Origin: Solea solea
Lineage: Eukaryota > Chordata > Actinopteri > Pleuronectiformes > Soleidae
Direction: 5' to 3'
Assembly (NCBI RefSeq): GCF_958295425.1
Contig: NC_081140.1
Coordinates: 10,935,433 to 10,999,432 of the forward strand
Length of the DNA stretch: 64,000 bases
Both the position numbers and the translations under genes were made by a program. The notes beneath the pieces were generated by a model, which saw only the letters and a list, made by a program, of their open reading frames with translations, was not told the origin of the DNA and ran no database searches. Below, piece by piece: positions 33,188 through 45,200 of this stretch (positions are counted from its first letter, which is position 1; every line of letters starts with the position of its first letter).

Positions 33188-33453
33188 ATGCTAGCAGCCC
33201 GGAGCAGTGGAGGTGGCATCAGTGGGCATCCACTGCATGTGCACCGCAAACAGTCAGTGGCCTCTCTTAGTGGGACAAAGGGCCACCGGAGCAACTCGCA
33301 GGATGCCAAGCGCAATTCCTCCGCTGGGAAGCAAGGGGCACAGCTCCGGCAAAAGGCGACACTCATCAGAGAGATGGAGACGACCTGGTACCTGAAAATG
33401 TTTGGACTGGGCAAAGAGGAGACAGTTGCACATAAAACTGGCATGCCCTACAG
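33188..33453 (+). CDS. kcnab1: kcnab1 alternative first coding exon, Kvbeta1.3-type N terminus
   Basis: Encodes the variable N terminus of the voltage-gated potassium channel beta-1 subunit, a cytosolic aldo-keto-reductase-fold partner of Kv1 channels whose free N terminus can plug the pore. The exon encodes 88 complete codons plus two bases of an Arg codon. It opens MLAARSSGG, matching the MLAAR start of the mammalian form I recall as Kvbeta1.3, and ends LIREMETTWYLKMFGL...TGMPYR, close to mammalian LLREVEMNWYLKLCDL...TGMPHR. The donor is AG|GTCAGT, phase 2, the same phase as the exon at 40733. The upstream GGGGCC before the ATG and lack of an earlier in-frame homologous residue support this start. 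The shared core exons (starting NLGKSG in mammals) are not in the window. Confidence 0.9.
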
Positions 33454-34526
33454 GTCAGTCAAGTGTGTTCAGTGTGTGTGTGTGTGTGAGAGAAGTCAAA
33501 TCACATGTCGCTGAAAGATACCCTGACAGTGCAAATAGACTGAAGGCCTGAATGTGATAAACAGAGCCACACATTAATGCAGCACACACACACACACAGC
33601 TGCCCTCTGTGCGTCTACGGTGCCTAGAATGCACACAGTGGATTGGCAGACTGAATATAAAGCTGCCTGCAGGGACTCAAGGAAAGACACATTCTAACCA
33701 CCTAACAGACAGCTGCAGCTGTTCAATTCTACAACATCTTAAAATAATATTCACCACTTAATTAACTTGTTTGACAATTGTTTTCTAACTGAAAACTCAA
33801 GTTTCTCGCGTCAAAGTCCATAGAGGAAATCGGCACAGAGGAGTTGTTGTTCCTCTGCTTTAATTTAAAATTAGCTTGGATTCATTTAATAGTTCCTTAC
33901 TAATGAGGCAGCAGTAGACAAACAGCTTTTGTGTCCACAACCAACATTTGCCATCACATCCTCATATTATTAACACATTAATGCCAGTGTGTGCGTGGTG
34001 TACATTAGGCATGGTCAGTGTATGTATACACTGACAGATTACTTAAGTATTTTGGGCTGGACCACAAGTGCTTTCACATGACAGTTGTGACAATTGTGTG
34101 TCACAGACATGACAGTGGTCGTAGCGACCTCTGGCCTGCAGCTGTGTCACCTGATCTGGCTGTTATGTTAATAGCTGGCATCTAACGTGCTGCATTAAAC
34201 TGCGTTGACATCTTCTAACACTATAGCGATAAAACATATGGCGGCTGGACTAGATGTGATTTGATTCCTGTCTTTGTGACAGACAGACAGACAGACAGAC
34301 AGACAGAAAGCACAAATAGCATGACACATGTTAGTGTACGTAATCATTATCTAATGTCATTATTTTAAGAATTATTAGGGAATAGTTCACTAATCATTAG
34401 TTGTTGATGCACTGATTAACTAACCTTTTCACACTTAATGCATCCCCTCATACACACTTTCCTGAAGTCCGATGCCTTCTTGCAGATGCAGAGTGTATTA
34501 ATCGATACCGAGTACATGTTTATAAC

Positions 34527-34563
<37 letters not shown>

Positions 34564-34649
34564 GTAATAGTACACTTTATTTATACAGCACTTTTCTTAT
34601 TTACGCAGTACTTAGGAATCACTTGATTAATGATTACCTAATGGCAGAG

Positions 34650-35205
34650 GTGGAATTGTACTGAAATATTCTACTCAAGTAAAAGTACCATTTTACTTAA
34701 GTACAAGTAAAAGTACTGGTCTAAAAATGTACTCAAGTTAAAGTAAAAAAAGTAGCTTGTTTAAAATGTACTCAGAGTATTGTACTCAAGTTTATTTTTT
34801 AACAAGGTTGGGGTTCTTTCTTGTGTGGTGCAAAAAGGACAAGGGGACACAAACCTCACATTAATTGTTTTTAATTAAAGGCAAACCTTTACAAACTAAA
34901 GTGCTGACAATATGAAATATGTAAACACATAATGTATCAGTCAACATGGGTCAAAGGTCACAAATGCTTTAACTTTCTCACTCACTCAATTCACCTGTCC
35001 TCATCACTCACCTGTCCTCACCACTCACCTGTCCTCATCATTCCCTGCCAAATGTGTGAAATTATTATTTTTTAATTCACGCCAACATTTTTTTACTCAC
35101 TAATGGAATGTGATTTAAAACGTAGCAAAGTACAGCACATCCAAAAAAAACAAACTTCAGTAAAAGTTACTTTACAAAGTACAAGTACCTAGTTAACTAA
35201 CCATC
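34650..35205. repeat. AAGTAC-rich dispersed repeat
   Basis: Begins GAGGTGGAATTGTACTGAAA and is dense in CTCAAGTAAAAGTAC-type words, with related TAAAAGTTACTTTACAAAGT and ACAAGTACC near its far end. This is a familiar teleost DNA-transposon-derived repeat type, named here only from recollection. It carries an internal minisatellite at 34991-35041. Confidence 0.5.
34991..35041. repeat. 17-bp minisatellite, three copies
   Basis: Three head-to-tail copies of TCACCTGTCCTCATCAC with one substitution in the second and one in the third copy. Confidence 0.9.
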
Positions 35206-36544
35206 TCTTTCTCACACATAGATGTTTTCAGTATTATGTTACTCCTCCCTCCTTGCTGTGTCTTCCCTCTCCTCACTCTACTCGCCTTTTTTGTCACTAA
35301 ATGCCTAATCCGTCTGCGTCTCATTCCAGTCATCTAAGCCTAAAGATCCACATTCATTGGTCTGCTCTCTGGCCTTTATTCTCCTCCCCTGTCTCCTCTG
35401 CTCTCTCTCTCTCTCTCTCTCTCCCTCTCTCCATTCTCCAGCCTCCCTGTTGGTTTTGGCTCAATCCACTCTCTAATTTAGAGAAAAGACAAAGCGGAGC
35501 AGAGATAGCTGAGCAAAAATGTTCAGCCCTTCCAAATATTTATGCAACTATTTCTGCCGCATAGCAACATGGCACGGTACTGCTTATTCAAAGAGATTTC
35601 CGTAATCCAAATGTGTTTGGTCACTGTTCAGAGAGAATGAATTGGCAGAAGTTGACAGGCTCATGCAGAGCGAACTGTCGGCTAGATAAGCAGTGAGATC
35701 ATTTTGCTCAGAACTTAAAAATTGTCACATGTGAAGAGGCTCCATGTAATGTTGCCCTCCCTTCACAGTTACAAAGAATTCTTGCAGCTCAAAGTGCTGA
35801 TTGATGTCATTCTCTGGCCTCGTTCATGTCACAAGTGACACATACAGTACATGGCTACATGTATTTGGTTTGTGTGTTGTTTGTGTAGTCTGGACATAAT
35901 CAGCAGGATCAGGATCAATGAGTTTCCTTTCATTCATATTCACTCATCACATAACATTCACTTGGTGACAAGGATGAAGGACAATGTTAAATTATAGTTT
36001 AGTCAGTTTATAGACATCATTGATCCATTCAAAAACTGATATAATATTGATAACTTAGCAGAAAGCACTTGGCCTATACATTTTGATCTCAGTTGTGAAG
36101 TTTTGTGGCGGCCATTTGACCTGAAAGACTTATGTTCAGCTTTGTTTTCAGATGTGGTTTTTAAATGTTACTTGGTGACATGTTGGTGACACACACACTT
36201 CACATGCTCTTCACCGACAGGCTCATAAACTTAGGATGAAAGTCTCTCGTGGTTAGACAGAGTGACAGGTGCATGTGGACTGTGCTGTGTGTGTGTGTGT
36301 GTGTGTGTGAGTGTGTTTAGTAGTGAGCTCAGTGGAGCATGAGTATGAGACACTTCACTGTGTGAATCACTTAGCAAGACCTTAGCACACACAAAATACA
36401 TGTGTGCACACACACATAAATTGGTAGACAATGGATGAATGTGACTCCATTACTATGACTATGATCAAACTTAAGAATAGCTAATGACCGACTCCAGTGT
36501 ACCTCAACAAGTCCTCTACACTCACACACTCGTTTGCGTAGGAT

Positions 36545-36700
36545 TCATAGTGAGGACCCACATAGACATAATGCATTGCCTAGCCCCTTACCCTAACCTT
36601 AACAACTAAGTGCCTAACCCTAACTTTTAACCAGGTCGTAACCCTCAAAGAACCCTTTTTAGGGGTGACAGAATGAAGTGTCCTCACTTCCTTAGGTTTA
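36545..36700. repeat. Second copy of the CCCTAACC-containing dispersed repeat
   Basis: GACATAATGCATTGCCTAGC, CTTACCCTAACCTTAACAAC and a later AAGTGTCCTCACTTCCTTAG match the order of motifs at 23113-23420. Unlike that copy, it is not interrupted by a foldback element. Confidence 0.5.
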
Positions 36701-38931
36701 TAAGTTTTTTTATTCCTCACAAAGATACCCATAAAGAATACACACACACACACACACTTTAAATGGCATGAAATCGATTTATCTCAGCTCTCTCATTTGA
36801 ATCTGAAAAATTACTGCGATTTTAAGCTCCTTAGTGATTTTGCCCAAAAACTGGGTCAGAGAAATGACCACAGGAATCCCAGGCTGTCATAACTGAGCTG
36901 AAAATAGCACTTTCTTTTCCTTAATACCCGTCAGTGTTATTTAATTAGAATAAGTAATTTTTGCACACACACCAATTAGTGGCGATGAATTTGACCTCTG
37001 TAGTATAGTGAACACACACAAGATGGGCACAGGAGCAGTGGGAAGCACTTATCTGCACCCAGGGAGTAAAGGAGGGGATTAGAATAGTGTCCTTCACGTT
37101 ATGAGCCCAATTCCTTTCCTCTAGGCCATGGGCTACTATAAGTTGTTTGGTTTTGATAGGGATAGAATATTTTCTGACGTGCAACCTGCTTTAAACGGTC
37201 TTTTGCATGTTCACTTAGCCTACTACTGTATATTTAACTGTTTCATGTTATTCTCCTGTTGATCAGCAGCCCTCTGATTTATTTGACAAAATATCCAGAG
37301 ATGACATTATAGGCTTGGAGATTCATATGAAATAAAATAATGCAATAATCGAGCTGACTGTGGATGATTTCAGACTCAGTCAGCAGAAGAATCCGTCATC
37401 TCTTTATTGAACATGGCAGCACTGGCTGATCGTGACAAAGTGTCACACAGTCTATATGAGCTGTAGGATTCCCCCCCTGTGTTGTAGTTTTGCTTCCAAT
37501 ACTGATGGATTCATTTTAGAGACTAACCCTAATCCTTTTGTCACAGGGCAGAATTTTTAATGTTGTAATCATATTTAAGTTTTGTGTTTTTATTATTATT
37601 TTTACTTATTTGCTGCAACGCTTTCTCCTCTATTATTAATTAGTACATTTTTAAATAAAGTTCTTACAGCAGGGAGCCAACAATTCAAGGCTCTACAGCT
37701 AAACTTGATTGACAGCCAACAGCACTGCTGCCTTCTCTGACCAGGTGTTGAGATTATATTTCCTCATAACACTTGAGACAAAGGAGTGGCAACATGATAC
37801 AGTAGCGGGGAGAACAAAAACATGTGTACGATTAGAAGTTGATGGATGGAGTTTTGGGATACTGCCCAAAAGTGGCACTGCAAGCACCTTTTTGGACGGG
37901 CACAGTAAATAGATGTAGCCATTTCTCAGTACCTGAAATACTGTAATGTTAAACAATATATACAGTACAGTCAGTGTGATGTGATAATGTCAGCCTCAGT
38001 TTGCTCCTGTCCCTCAGGATTAGGCTAAGGTTTTAAAACGATAATAAAAAAATGGGATTTAGTGGAGAATGTAGGGCAACACATTGGTGTTAAACGGGAG
38101 CAGGACACTCCCTGAGGGCTGGAAGCTGATCAGTGGCATAAATATTGCTGCCATTGAGTCATAGAAGGAGCATGTCCTTCCATGTAAATGACACATAAGT
38201 ACCATTTTACACACTGTGAAGATGATAAAGTGTGGATGTGTATTTAGTCATCTAATCTTTTTTAAAAAAAAAAATTTTTTTTTTAAATGGCTGCTCTACT
38301 TATTCTGTTTCTATCACACTGTGCACACTGGATAATTATCAGACATATGCAATCATTAATCATTGTATAGGGATTTCTTTTTCCACTGGAGGGTGTACAT
38401 GAGGGGGTGGTGGGGCCAAAATGAAAGAGAGAGGAAAAAGGCGACTAATTAGTCTCAGGAAACGTGAAGCTGATGCTGGAAACAGCCTGGATTTAAAAAA
38501 GAAAAAGGAAAACATTAGAGTTAAAGGAAGTGAAATAAGTGAAGATATTGTTTTCACCACGTTGCCTCTTGACCTCATCTGACTCTTTTTGTCAGTGATT
38601 CACACTTCCTCAAATGACCAATAGCAGCTCAAAGGACATAGGAATGAAAAATATATGAAAGGAGAAAATCAAAGGTCCCAAAAGCAAACCAGCATCAATA
38701 GTTTGTTTTACTATAATCAAAGGTTAATTGGATTACAGTAAATGTGTGCATGTATACGCTCCGTGTGCACGATTGTGTCAAGTGTCTATAAATACTCGGT
38801 AAATACACACTGGCATTGCATAAACTCAGCTGACTTTCCTGCTGTCGGGCAGGATCAGTTTTTCCATCCATCCTGTCGGACAACAGACACAGCTGCCCCT
38901 CTGCAAACATCCATGTCTACATTTTTATGTT

Positions 38932-38934
<3 letters not shown>

Positions 38935-38997
<63 letters not shown>
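38935..38997. repeat. (GT)31 microsatellite
   Basis: An uninterrupted GT run of 63 bp inside kcnab1, about 1.7 kb upstream of the second alternative first exon. Confidence 0.95.
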
Positions 38998-38998
<1 letters not shown>

Positions 38999-40732
38999 AT
39001 CTTTACTGCTGTCTTTGCAATACAACAGTTACTGAAAGATAAACACAGTGAAGCATGAATTGTATTTTACACATTAAATCAATTATTAAATATAATATTT
39101 ATATTATTATAAGCAGTCAACCTTTGGAAAAATAATATTGCATATGCCTCCCCCTTTTTTTTTTTTTTTACCTCAACCTTAAACCTCAATCCAAAGGAAC
39201 TCACATCCCACCACAAAGTTCTAAGTTTAAAATCACAGTGTAAGAAACAAATGGCAGCCAAGCAACTGGTTCAGATGATGTGACAAGAGAAAAAAAACAA
39301 ACAAAATAAATGATGAATTTGCATGAAAAGCGGACATAATGAAGTGCTTTTATGTTTACACTATTGTGTGGACAGGTTTTCTTTTTGGCAGGGTTGTTCA
39401 GAGTGTGCTGACCAAGTATGGTTTGCTGAATACCAAGAATTAATCGACGTGTGTGTATGTGTGTATTTTTGCACACACTTGCGTGTGTGTGTGTGTGTGT
39501 GTGTGTGTCTATAATGAAAGACTTACCGCGTGTGTCGGAACGAAGAAATGTCCTGATATGGGAGAATAGCATTCCTCATGATTCCCACAATTCATTGGAG
39601 GACCAGACATGATGTCACTGAACAATCCCATGAGGACGCCCCGGGTGAGAGATCATATAGAGTAGTGTGTGTGTGTGTGTGTGTGCGTGTGTGTGTGTGA
39701 AATGCAATGTGTGTATTTACTTTAGGTGTTTGTTATTGGCAAAAGTCCAGAGTATACTCTGTTTAGAGAGAGGCAGAGGAGAAGCAGAGGAGGAAAGCAA
39801 AGATAAAAAGAGAAGAGGTCAAATAAAAGGAAATGTAATTGGGGCGTTTGTGAAAGGAAAAGTGCCGAAAAAAATAAAGTTTAATATGTGTGTCTGTGCC
39901 AGATGAAACCAGACAAAGGAGAGGAAAAAAGCATGAGATGTAACCGCTGAAAGGGAGACAAGGGAGGAAATCAGGAGAAAGTAAGAGGGCTTATGACGGA
40001 GGGAATACTGAAAGACAAAAGAGGGATGATGAGGAAAGTGAGAGTGGGAAAGAGTATAAGAGGGAGTTGGTAAAAAAGATAGTTAAAGGAAGGAGAGAGA
40101 GGCAGAGAGAGAGAGAGAGAGAGAGGGAGGGCGGGAAAAAAATGTCCCAGATTCCCATGCCATTTAATAGGGAGCAAAACCAAACTGAGCTTATGATGTA
40201 GACTGGCTGAGCAGGGGGCAAAGTGACAGCATGAGTGTGTATGTTTGTGTGTGTGTGTGAGAGAGAGAGTGAGACAGTGAGTTATCTCTGTGTGTATGTC
40301 TTTTACTCTCTCTGTGCATGTGTGTATGTGAATAGAGAACATATTTGGCACAGCCCATGGTGAAGTACATGTAAGGATGTGCAGCCTGCAGTCAGACTAG
40401 ACTACACTTGATTATTGATTCTTGGAAACTGCTTTTCGCTTTTCAAAAGTGTTTTTTTTGCCCCAGAAGTTGGATTTTCTTGCCTCTCTCTTTTTGCGAT
40501 TTTTAAATAAGAGGACTGTACTTATGTGGAGCGTCATCCAGGGGAATACTCATCACTTCTCTTTTTTCATTTGAGATTCAGTCGCACAATCACCTGTTCC
40601 TGTGCTCCACTGTAGCGCTGCGTGGGCAAAGGGCCCACCTGGATTATTCTGAGTGTACATGTCTATGGGACAGACTCATAGAAGAAGGGAGAGACTGAAA
40701 GAGAGAAGAAGGTGAAGAAGAGGAGAAGGAAG

Positions 40733-41007
40733 ATGTATCTGTACAAAGCGACGTGCCCGGACATTCCCAACCCAAAGCAGAAGGGGTCCAGAGGTCAAGG
40801 CGGGGTCCAGGCTCAAGGCCTGAGCCATGGAAGGCTCGTCCGCCAGACGTCCACAGGGACGGGACCTCGACCTTACACTCCTCTCATGCTTTGGACGGCT
40901 AAGAAACCCAAAGGCGTGGTGAGGCTCAAACAGCTGGAGGAGTTTCTGAACGTCCACTCGTTGTCTCTGCACGACACAGTGAAGAGTCAGACGGGCATGG
41001 TGTACAG
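40733..41007 (+). CDS. kcnab1: kcnab1 alternative first coding exon, Kvbeta1.2-type N terminus
   Basis: A second, mutually exclusive N terminus for the Kv beta-1 subunit. The exon encodes 91 codons plus two bases. It starts MYLYKATCPDIPNPK, close to the mammalian Kvbeta1.2 start MHLYKPACADIPSPK, and ends LEEFLNVHSLSL...TGMVYR against mammalian VEKFLRVHGISL...TGMAYR. The donor AG|GTAACC is phase 2, identical to the exon at 33188, so both can splice to the same common exon. An in-frame ATG seven codons earlier (40712) exists, but the similarity to the mammalian start favours 40733. Cys8 is kept; cysteines near the N terminus of Kv beta subunits are associated with redox-sensitive inactivation. 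The middle of the exon is more divergent and slightly longer than in mammals. Confidence 0.92.
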
Positions 41008-42221
41008 GTAACCACACCTGTGTGTGCATGTGTGAGGTGTTTATGGGACATATAGAGAAGCTTCATAACGCTCTGAGGTTGCCATGGCAGCCCTAGCAGC
41101 CTTACAGCTGATAAGTGGGATGGTTGGTGTCCCTGCCAACTGCTGACTTGTGATTGACTGAGTTGTTAATGGTGTGTTGATGCCGGGTTTTTCTGCCCTT
41201 TTGGTGCATGTGCTGACTGTGGTGCCTGCTGCTTTTCTACTTCTTACTGATCACTGATCTGTTTTTTTTGGTTTAGCTTTACTAATTCAGAAAAATCTGA
41301 TGTGTGTGGAAACCTCTGAGCTGAAGATTCAAAGAGCACAAAACCAGCACAACCAGCCACGCGCTCACATACTGTATCTTTAAAGTTAAAACGTCCAACA
41401 CTTGTAAGCTCACCGTTGTTGTATTACGCAACGCCAAATGCATCAATAGTCCCAATTGACCTTCATGTGGGACCCAGTTGCTGATTGATCACTGACAGCA
41501 CACATTTATGTAAGAGTACATCATTCTGACTGTTTTTATTACAATTTTTATAACGGCTAGTATTATTTTGAATAGGAAAACCTGCCATTTCCAACAAATA
41601 TATGTTTCATTCATTCATTCATTCATTGTCTAACGCTTTATCCTCTACATGAGGGTCACTGGGAGCTGAAGACACCAGACCATCACAGGGTTAGAGAGAC
41701 ACAACCATTCACTAACCCGTATCAATCATATTCGACCTTGAATTTGAACTTAAATATAAATTAATATTTTATGCTATGCTATGCCGTGCAGTTGGTCATT
41801 TCTCTGTTCATGTTTACAGTGTTTTTAAAGCAGAACAACTAAAGCATTTTTAATTTAGTTACAAAACAAGTAGCATGTAATGTGATTCAGTAATTGAAGC
41901 CGATGCTTCAGGCTCAACAACACTGAGAACATATATGGATTTAACGATCATCCAAATGGCTCACGTTAAATGTTAAATTAACTTTGTGTTTAGAAAACCA
42001 TCCGTCCACCATGGCATCTTCACGGAATCCTTGGTCCTTTTATTTCTTTAGTTGTTTGCCCACGTTGTGACTAAGCATCAGTGCTTTGATGAGAGTGTGA
42101 TTGGAACATTGTGGATCACTGCTCAGCCCTCAGGCGACAGAGCGGCATGAAGCTGCTTTGTGTCCGCTGTGCTGTTGTCTCCTGTGGAGAATGACAGAGA
42201 AAAATGATCTTAATAAAGAGT

Positions 42222-42248
42222 TTCTGCTGCTGCTGCTGCTGCTGCTGC
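42222..42248. repeat. (CTG)8 trinucleotide repeat
   Basis: A short uninterrupted CTG run inside an open but unconvincing frame in the kcnab1 intron. It is the only clear CTG tract in the window. Confidence 0.9.
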
Positions 42249-45200
42249 CTTCAGTTTGTTATACAACTGGCCTCAGCAAGGATGCCCTTTTACAACCACG
42301 GTTCATATTCTAGCGGCAACACATATCCACAGGTGTCCTCCACAACATCATGGGAATCACTCAGAGACTATTTATAACAAGGATAGAGTCTTCTAAATAG
42401 CCACCAGGGACGACTCTGCTGATTGCAAAAAGAACTCTCATTTAAAAGGAAAGCCTATGGGAAAATGAGCCTCCTTCACACTTGATTTACAGCATCAGTT
42501 AACATTTTCCTGATGAGTTCATCTCAATCTCTAGTTTCAGGTCTTCTTCAACAACACAGCATGTAAAGTAGACGATAAAGAATGACACATGAGTGGACAA
42601 CAGTGGGATTGACAGCCTGGTTGCAGGTGACATCTGTGAACTTCCAGTTGCAAAATATAAACATGACACTGGCCATATCGCAATTAGATGACGTCACAAC
42701 AGGTTATGTTGACAGCCCATAATGTTGATTATATGTATTTGAGTAAGGAAAGAAAAAGCTAAAAACACCTGTTTAACACAAATATTGTTTTTATTGAAAA
42801 TCCAAATGAGGCTGTTGTTCAGAAATGTGGCTCCATGTGTGATTTATATTTGGAGATGCTGCTGGATTAGTGTTTCCAAGAACTTTGGTCATTGGATCAG
42901 CTCTTTTATTCCCCGGGCTTTCTGCTCACTGATTCTCTGGCTATATTCTGCAAACATAACTATGTAACAATCCGTGTAATAATAACATGAGCTAAACTTA
43001 TTAGATGTGTTGGCACAGATGAATTGGGAGCTTAGAGCATGACTTCCCCATCACCCCTCTGTGTTCTCCAAAGAGAGAGAGGGAGAGAGAGAGAGAGAGG
43101 GAGAGAAAGGGAGTGTGATGGCAGTCTCCCTGTTGGGTCAACCAGGCTATGGGAGCTCATATGGCCATGTGTGGTGAGCATTTTGCCTTGGGACCTTGGC
43201 ATATGTGTATATATGGGTGTATGTGTGTGTGTGTGCGCGCGATTTAATGTTTGTGTGTATTGCCATAGCAACCTAATAAAACAGCAATTTTTTTTAATGT
43301 CCTCAAGTTATCCTTTTGAATATTTAATAGGAGTTAGAAAAGATGAAACTGTCCATGATTTCACCAGGTGAAAAAAAAGCAAAAATAATTCATGTTCTTT
43401 CTTCTATTTTATCTTACCCTCTTCTCAACCAGTGTCAGGGTCTGCACTGCACTCAGAAATGTTATAGGTAACAGGTCGTCAGTGTCACAGTTAACCCAAT
43501 TTGAATGCACCAAAACAGACGCCCGATAACAGTAAGTAGACTGACGCCCCTCAGTACTTTGCTGTATATTAAAATTTTACTTGACAGCTTGTAAGGCTGA
43601 ATGTTGAATATTTCACTCCTAAAACCAATTTCTGCATTGATGCACCAAACTGATGCAACATTACTATACCCTAAAACCCAATGTTCAACACTGGTAAAGA
43701 TACACGGAACACGCATGACTTCTGTTTGCATTCAAAAATATGCACAATGCACAAAGTAGAAGAACTCACTCGCATGCCCCACAGATTATTATTCATGAGT
43801 TTAGGTCAGAGTGGGGCGTAGGTGTGTGCTTTCTACAGTAAAGGAGCATCTGTGCATGTGTGTCTGTGACACACTAACTGCACATCATTGTAAACGTGCA
43901 TCTTGACGGCTGCAATTCAGAAAAAATGCATTCAAGGTTTCCTTGAGGCAAATATTAACGCTACTTTTTTCGTCAGTGGCAGATATTATTGCTACATTAA
44001 AACACACACATGGACCATGTAAGAAAAGCAGATGACAGACATTTTGTTCCAGAGACACATGTTGGTCCTGAGTGTACATCCAGTAGGTTTGTGCTGGTAT
44101 TTCCTGCTGGCATTCCTATTCTTCACTTTATTTGTCTTGTCATTCGACTCTCCTTTCATTGTAATGAAGAATGTACAGCTGTTACAGTTTGCTGTGTCTT
44201 TTTGTTTGGAAAAGCAAATTAACATCAATCTGAAAATGATAATCAACAGTCCTGTTTAAAAGGAAAAAAAAAAAGAAAAAGAAGGAACACAATGTAGTAC
44301 ATCCCCTTTTAACCTAAATGCCAAAGTGGTAACAGGCACTGATGCACTGATCAAACATTCTGAATTACAGTGGCACCAATTCAATCAGCATAGTAGGAAA
44401 ATAGATTAATCAAAAGCCCATGATATTATTGGATACAGAGCAGAGGATGCTGGGTAAATGGATGAGAGTGTGGGGGGTATTTAGACCTCCAGGGAGCTGA
44501 AAGCCACATATGCCATGTGCTTGTGTGTGTGTGTGTTTGTACAGAAGTGTAGATGTTTGTCAGTCCATCTGATTAAATGTTCTCTGCCTGTTGATGGACA
44601 GTGGTGTGAAGGTGACTGAGTTACAGTGTCACTCACACTCCCTCGTTACCTTCTTTACCTATTTTCTGCTTTGGTTTTTCCTTTTGAATTGTTTTTGTCC
44701 AACTTTTTTTTTATCAAAGAAAATATTGCAACCTCAGAGCGTTATGCAAACTTCATCATTGTTAGACATCCTTTAAATCTAAACCAATTGTCAAATGAGT
44801 TCACACAGTGCATCAGCTCCACACGAGTCTGGGGTGGTAGTGACACTACACTATAGCAGTGTTTTGGCAACAGAAGTTGCACACTGGAGGTTTAAAGACC
44901 TAAAGATTCTTACTCCTACAAATAAGAGAGAGCAGCAATGAGTGTCTGCTCACTGCAGGCAGTGAACAGTCTGTCCTACCTGGACTGGAGCCTGTGTTTA
45001 TACTCTGGTATCTGCCTATGTAAGGAGAAGTGATCCAAGCAACAGGTTTATTTATTATGGCCCACTGAAACAGAACGAGGGAAGACTTGGAGAGGAGTAA
45101 ATGGAGGTGAAGAGACATGAACAGAGCAAAAAGACTTTGTTGTGTGTGAGTCACTTTTCTTCATGTGTGCAGTCACTATTGTGTCAGTGTGTGTTCTTAA

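Larger units (their letters stand above)
33454..40732 (+). other. kcnab1: kcnab1 intron between alternative first exons
   Basis: No coding exon is supported. Simple repeats: (ACAG)n at about 34278-34307, (AAT)n at 34525-34563, (CT)n at 35399-35423, (GT)n at about 36285-36309, 38935-38997, 39482-39508 and 39665-39699, and (GA)n at 40104-40126. The purine-rich stretch from about 39750 to 40140 and 40670-40732 leads into the second first exon and probably includes its promoter and 5' UTR. Confidence 0.6.

Noticed and set aside
32953..33444. 163-codon open frame on the - strand
   Set aside because: It is the antisense shadow of the kcnab1 first exon at 33188-33453, whose sense reading matches the mammalian protein.
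34991..35041. Regular spaced direct repeats that might suggest an array such as CRISPR
   Set aside because: The units are contiguous with no spacers, in a vertebrate genome; this is a plain minisatellite.
40712..40732. Upstream in-frame ATG for the second kcnab1 exon
   Set aside because: It would add seven basic residues (MKKRRRK) before the segment that aligns from its first residue with mammalian Kvbeta1.2, so the later ATG is preferred. The upstream one is not excluded.
43039..43371. Open frames spanning GA and GT microsatellites (also at 5654-6029, 49978-50277 and 47111-47405)
   Set aside because: The predicted peptides are dominated by repeat-encoded dipeptides such as RERE, VCVC, HTHT and IYIY and reflect microsatellites, not genes.
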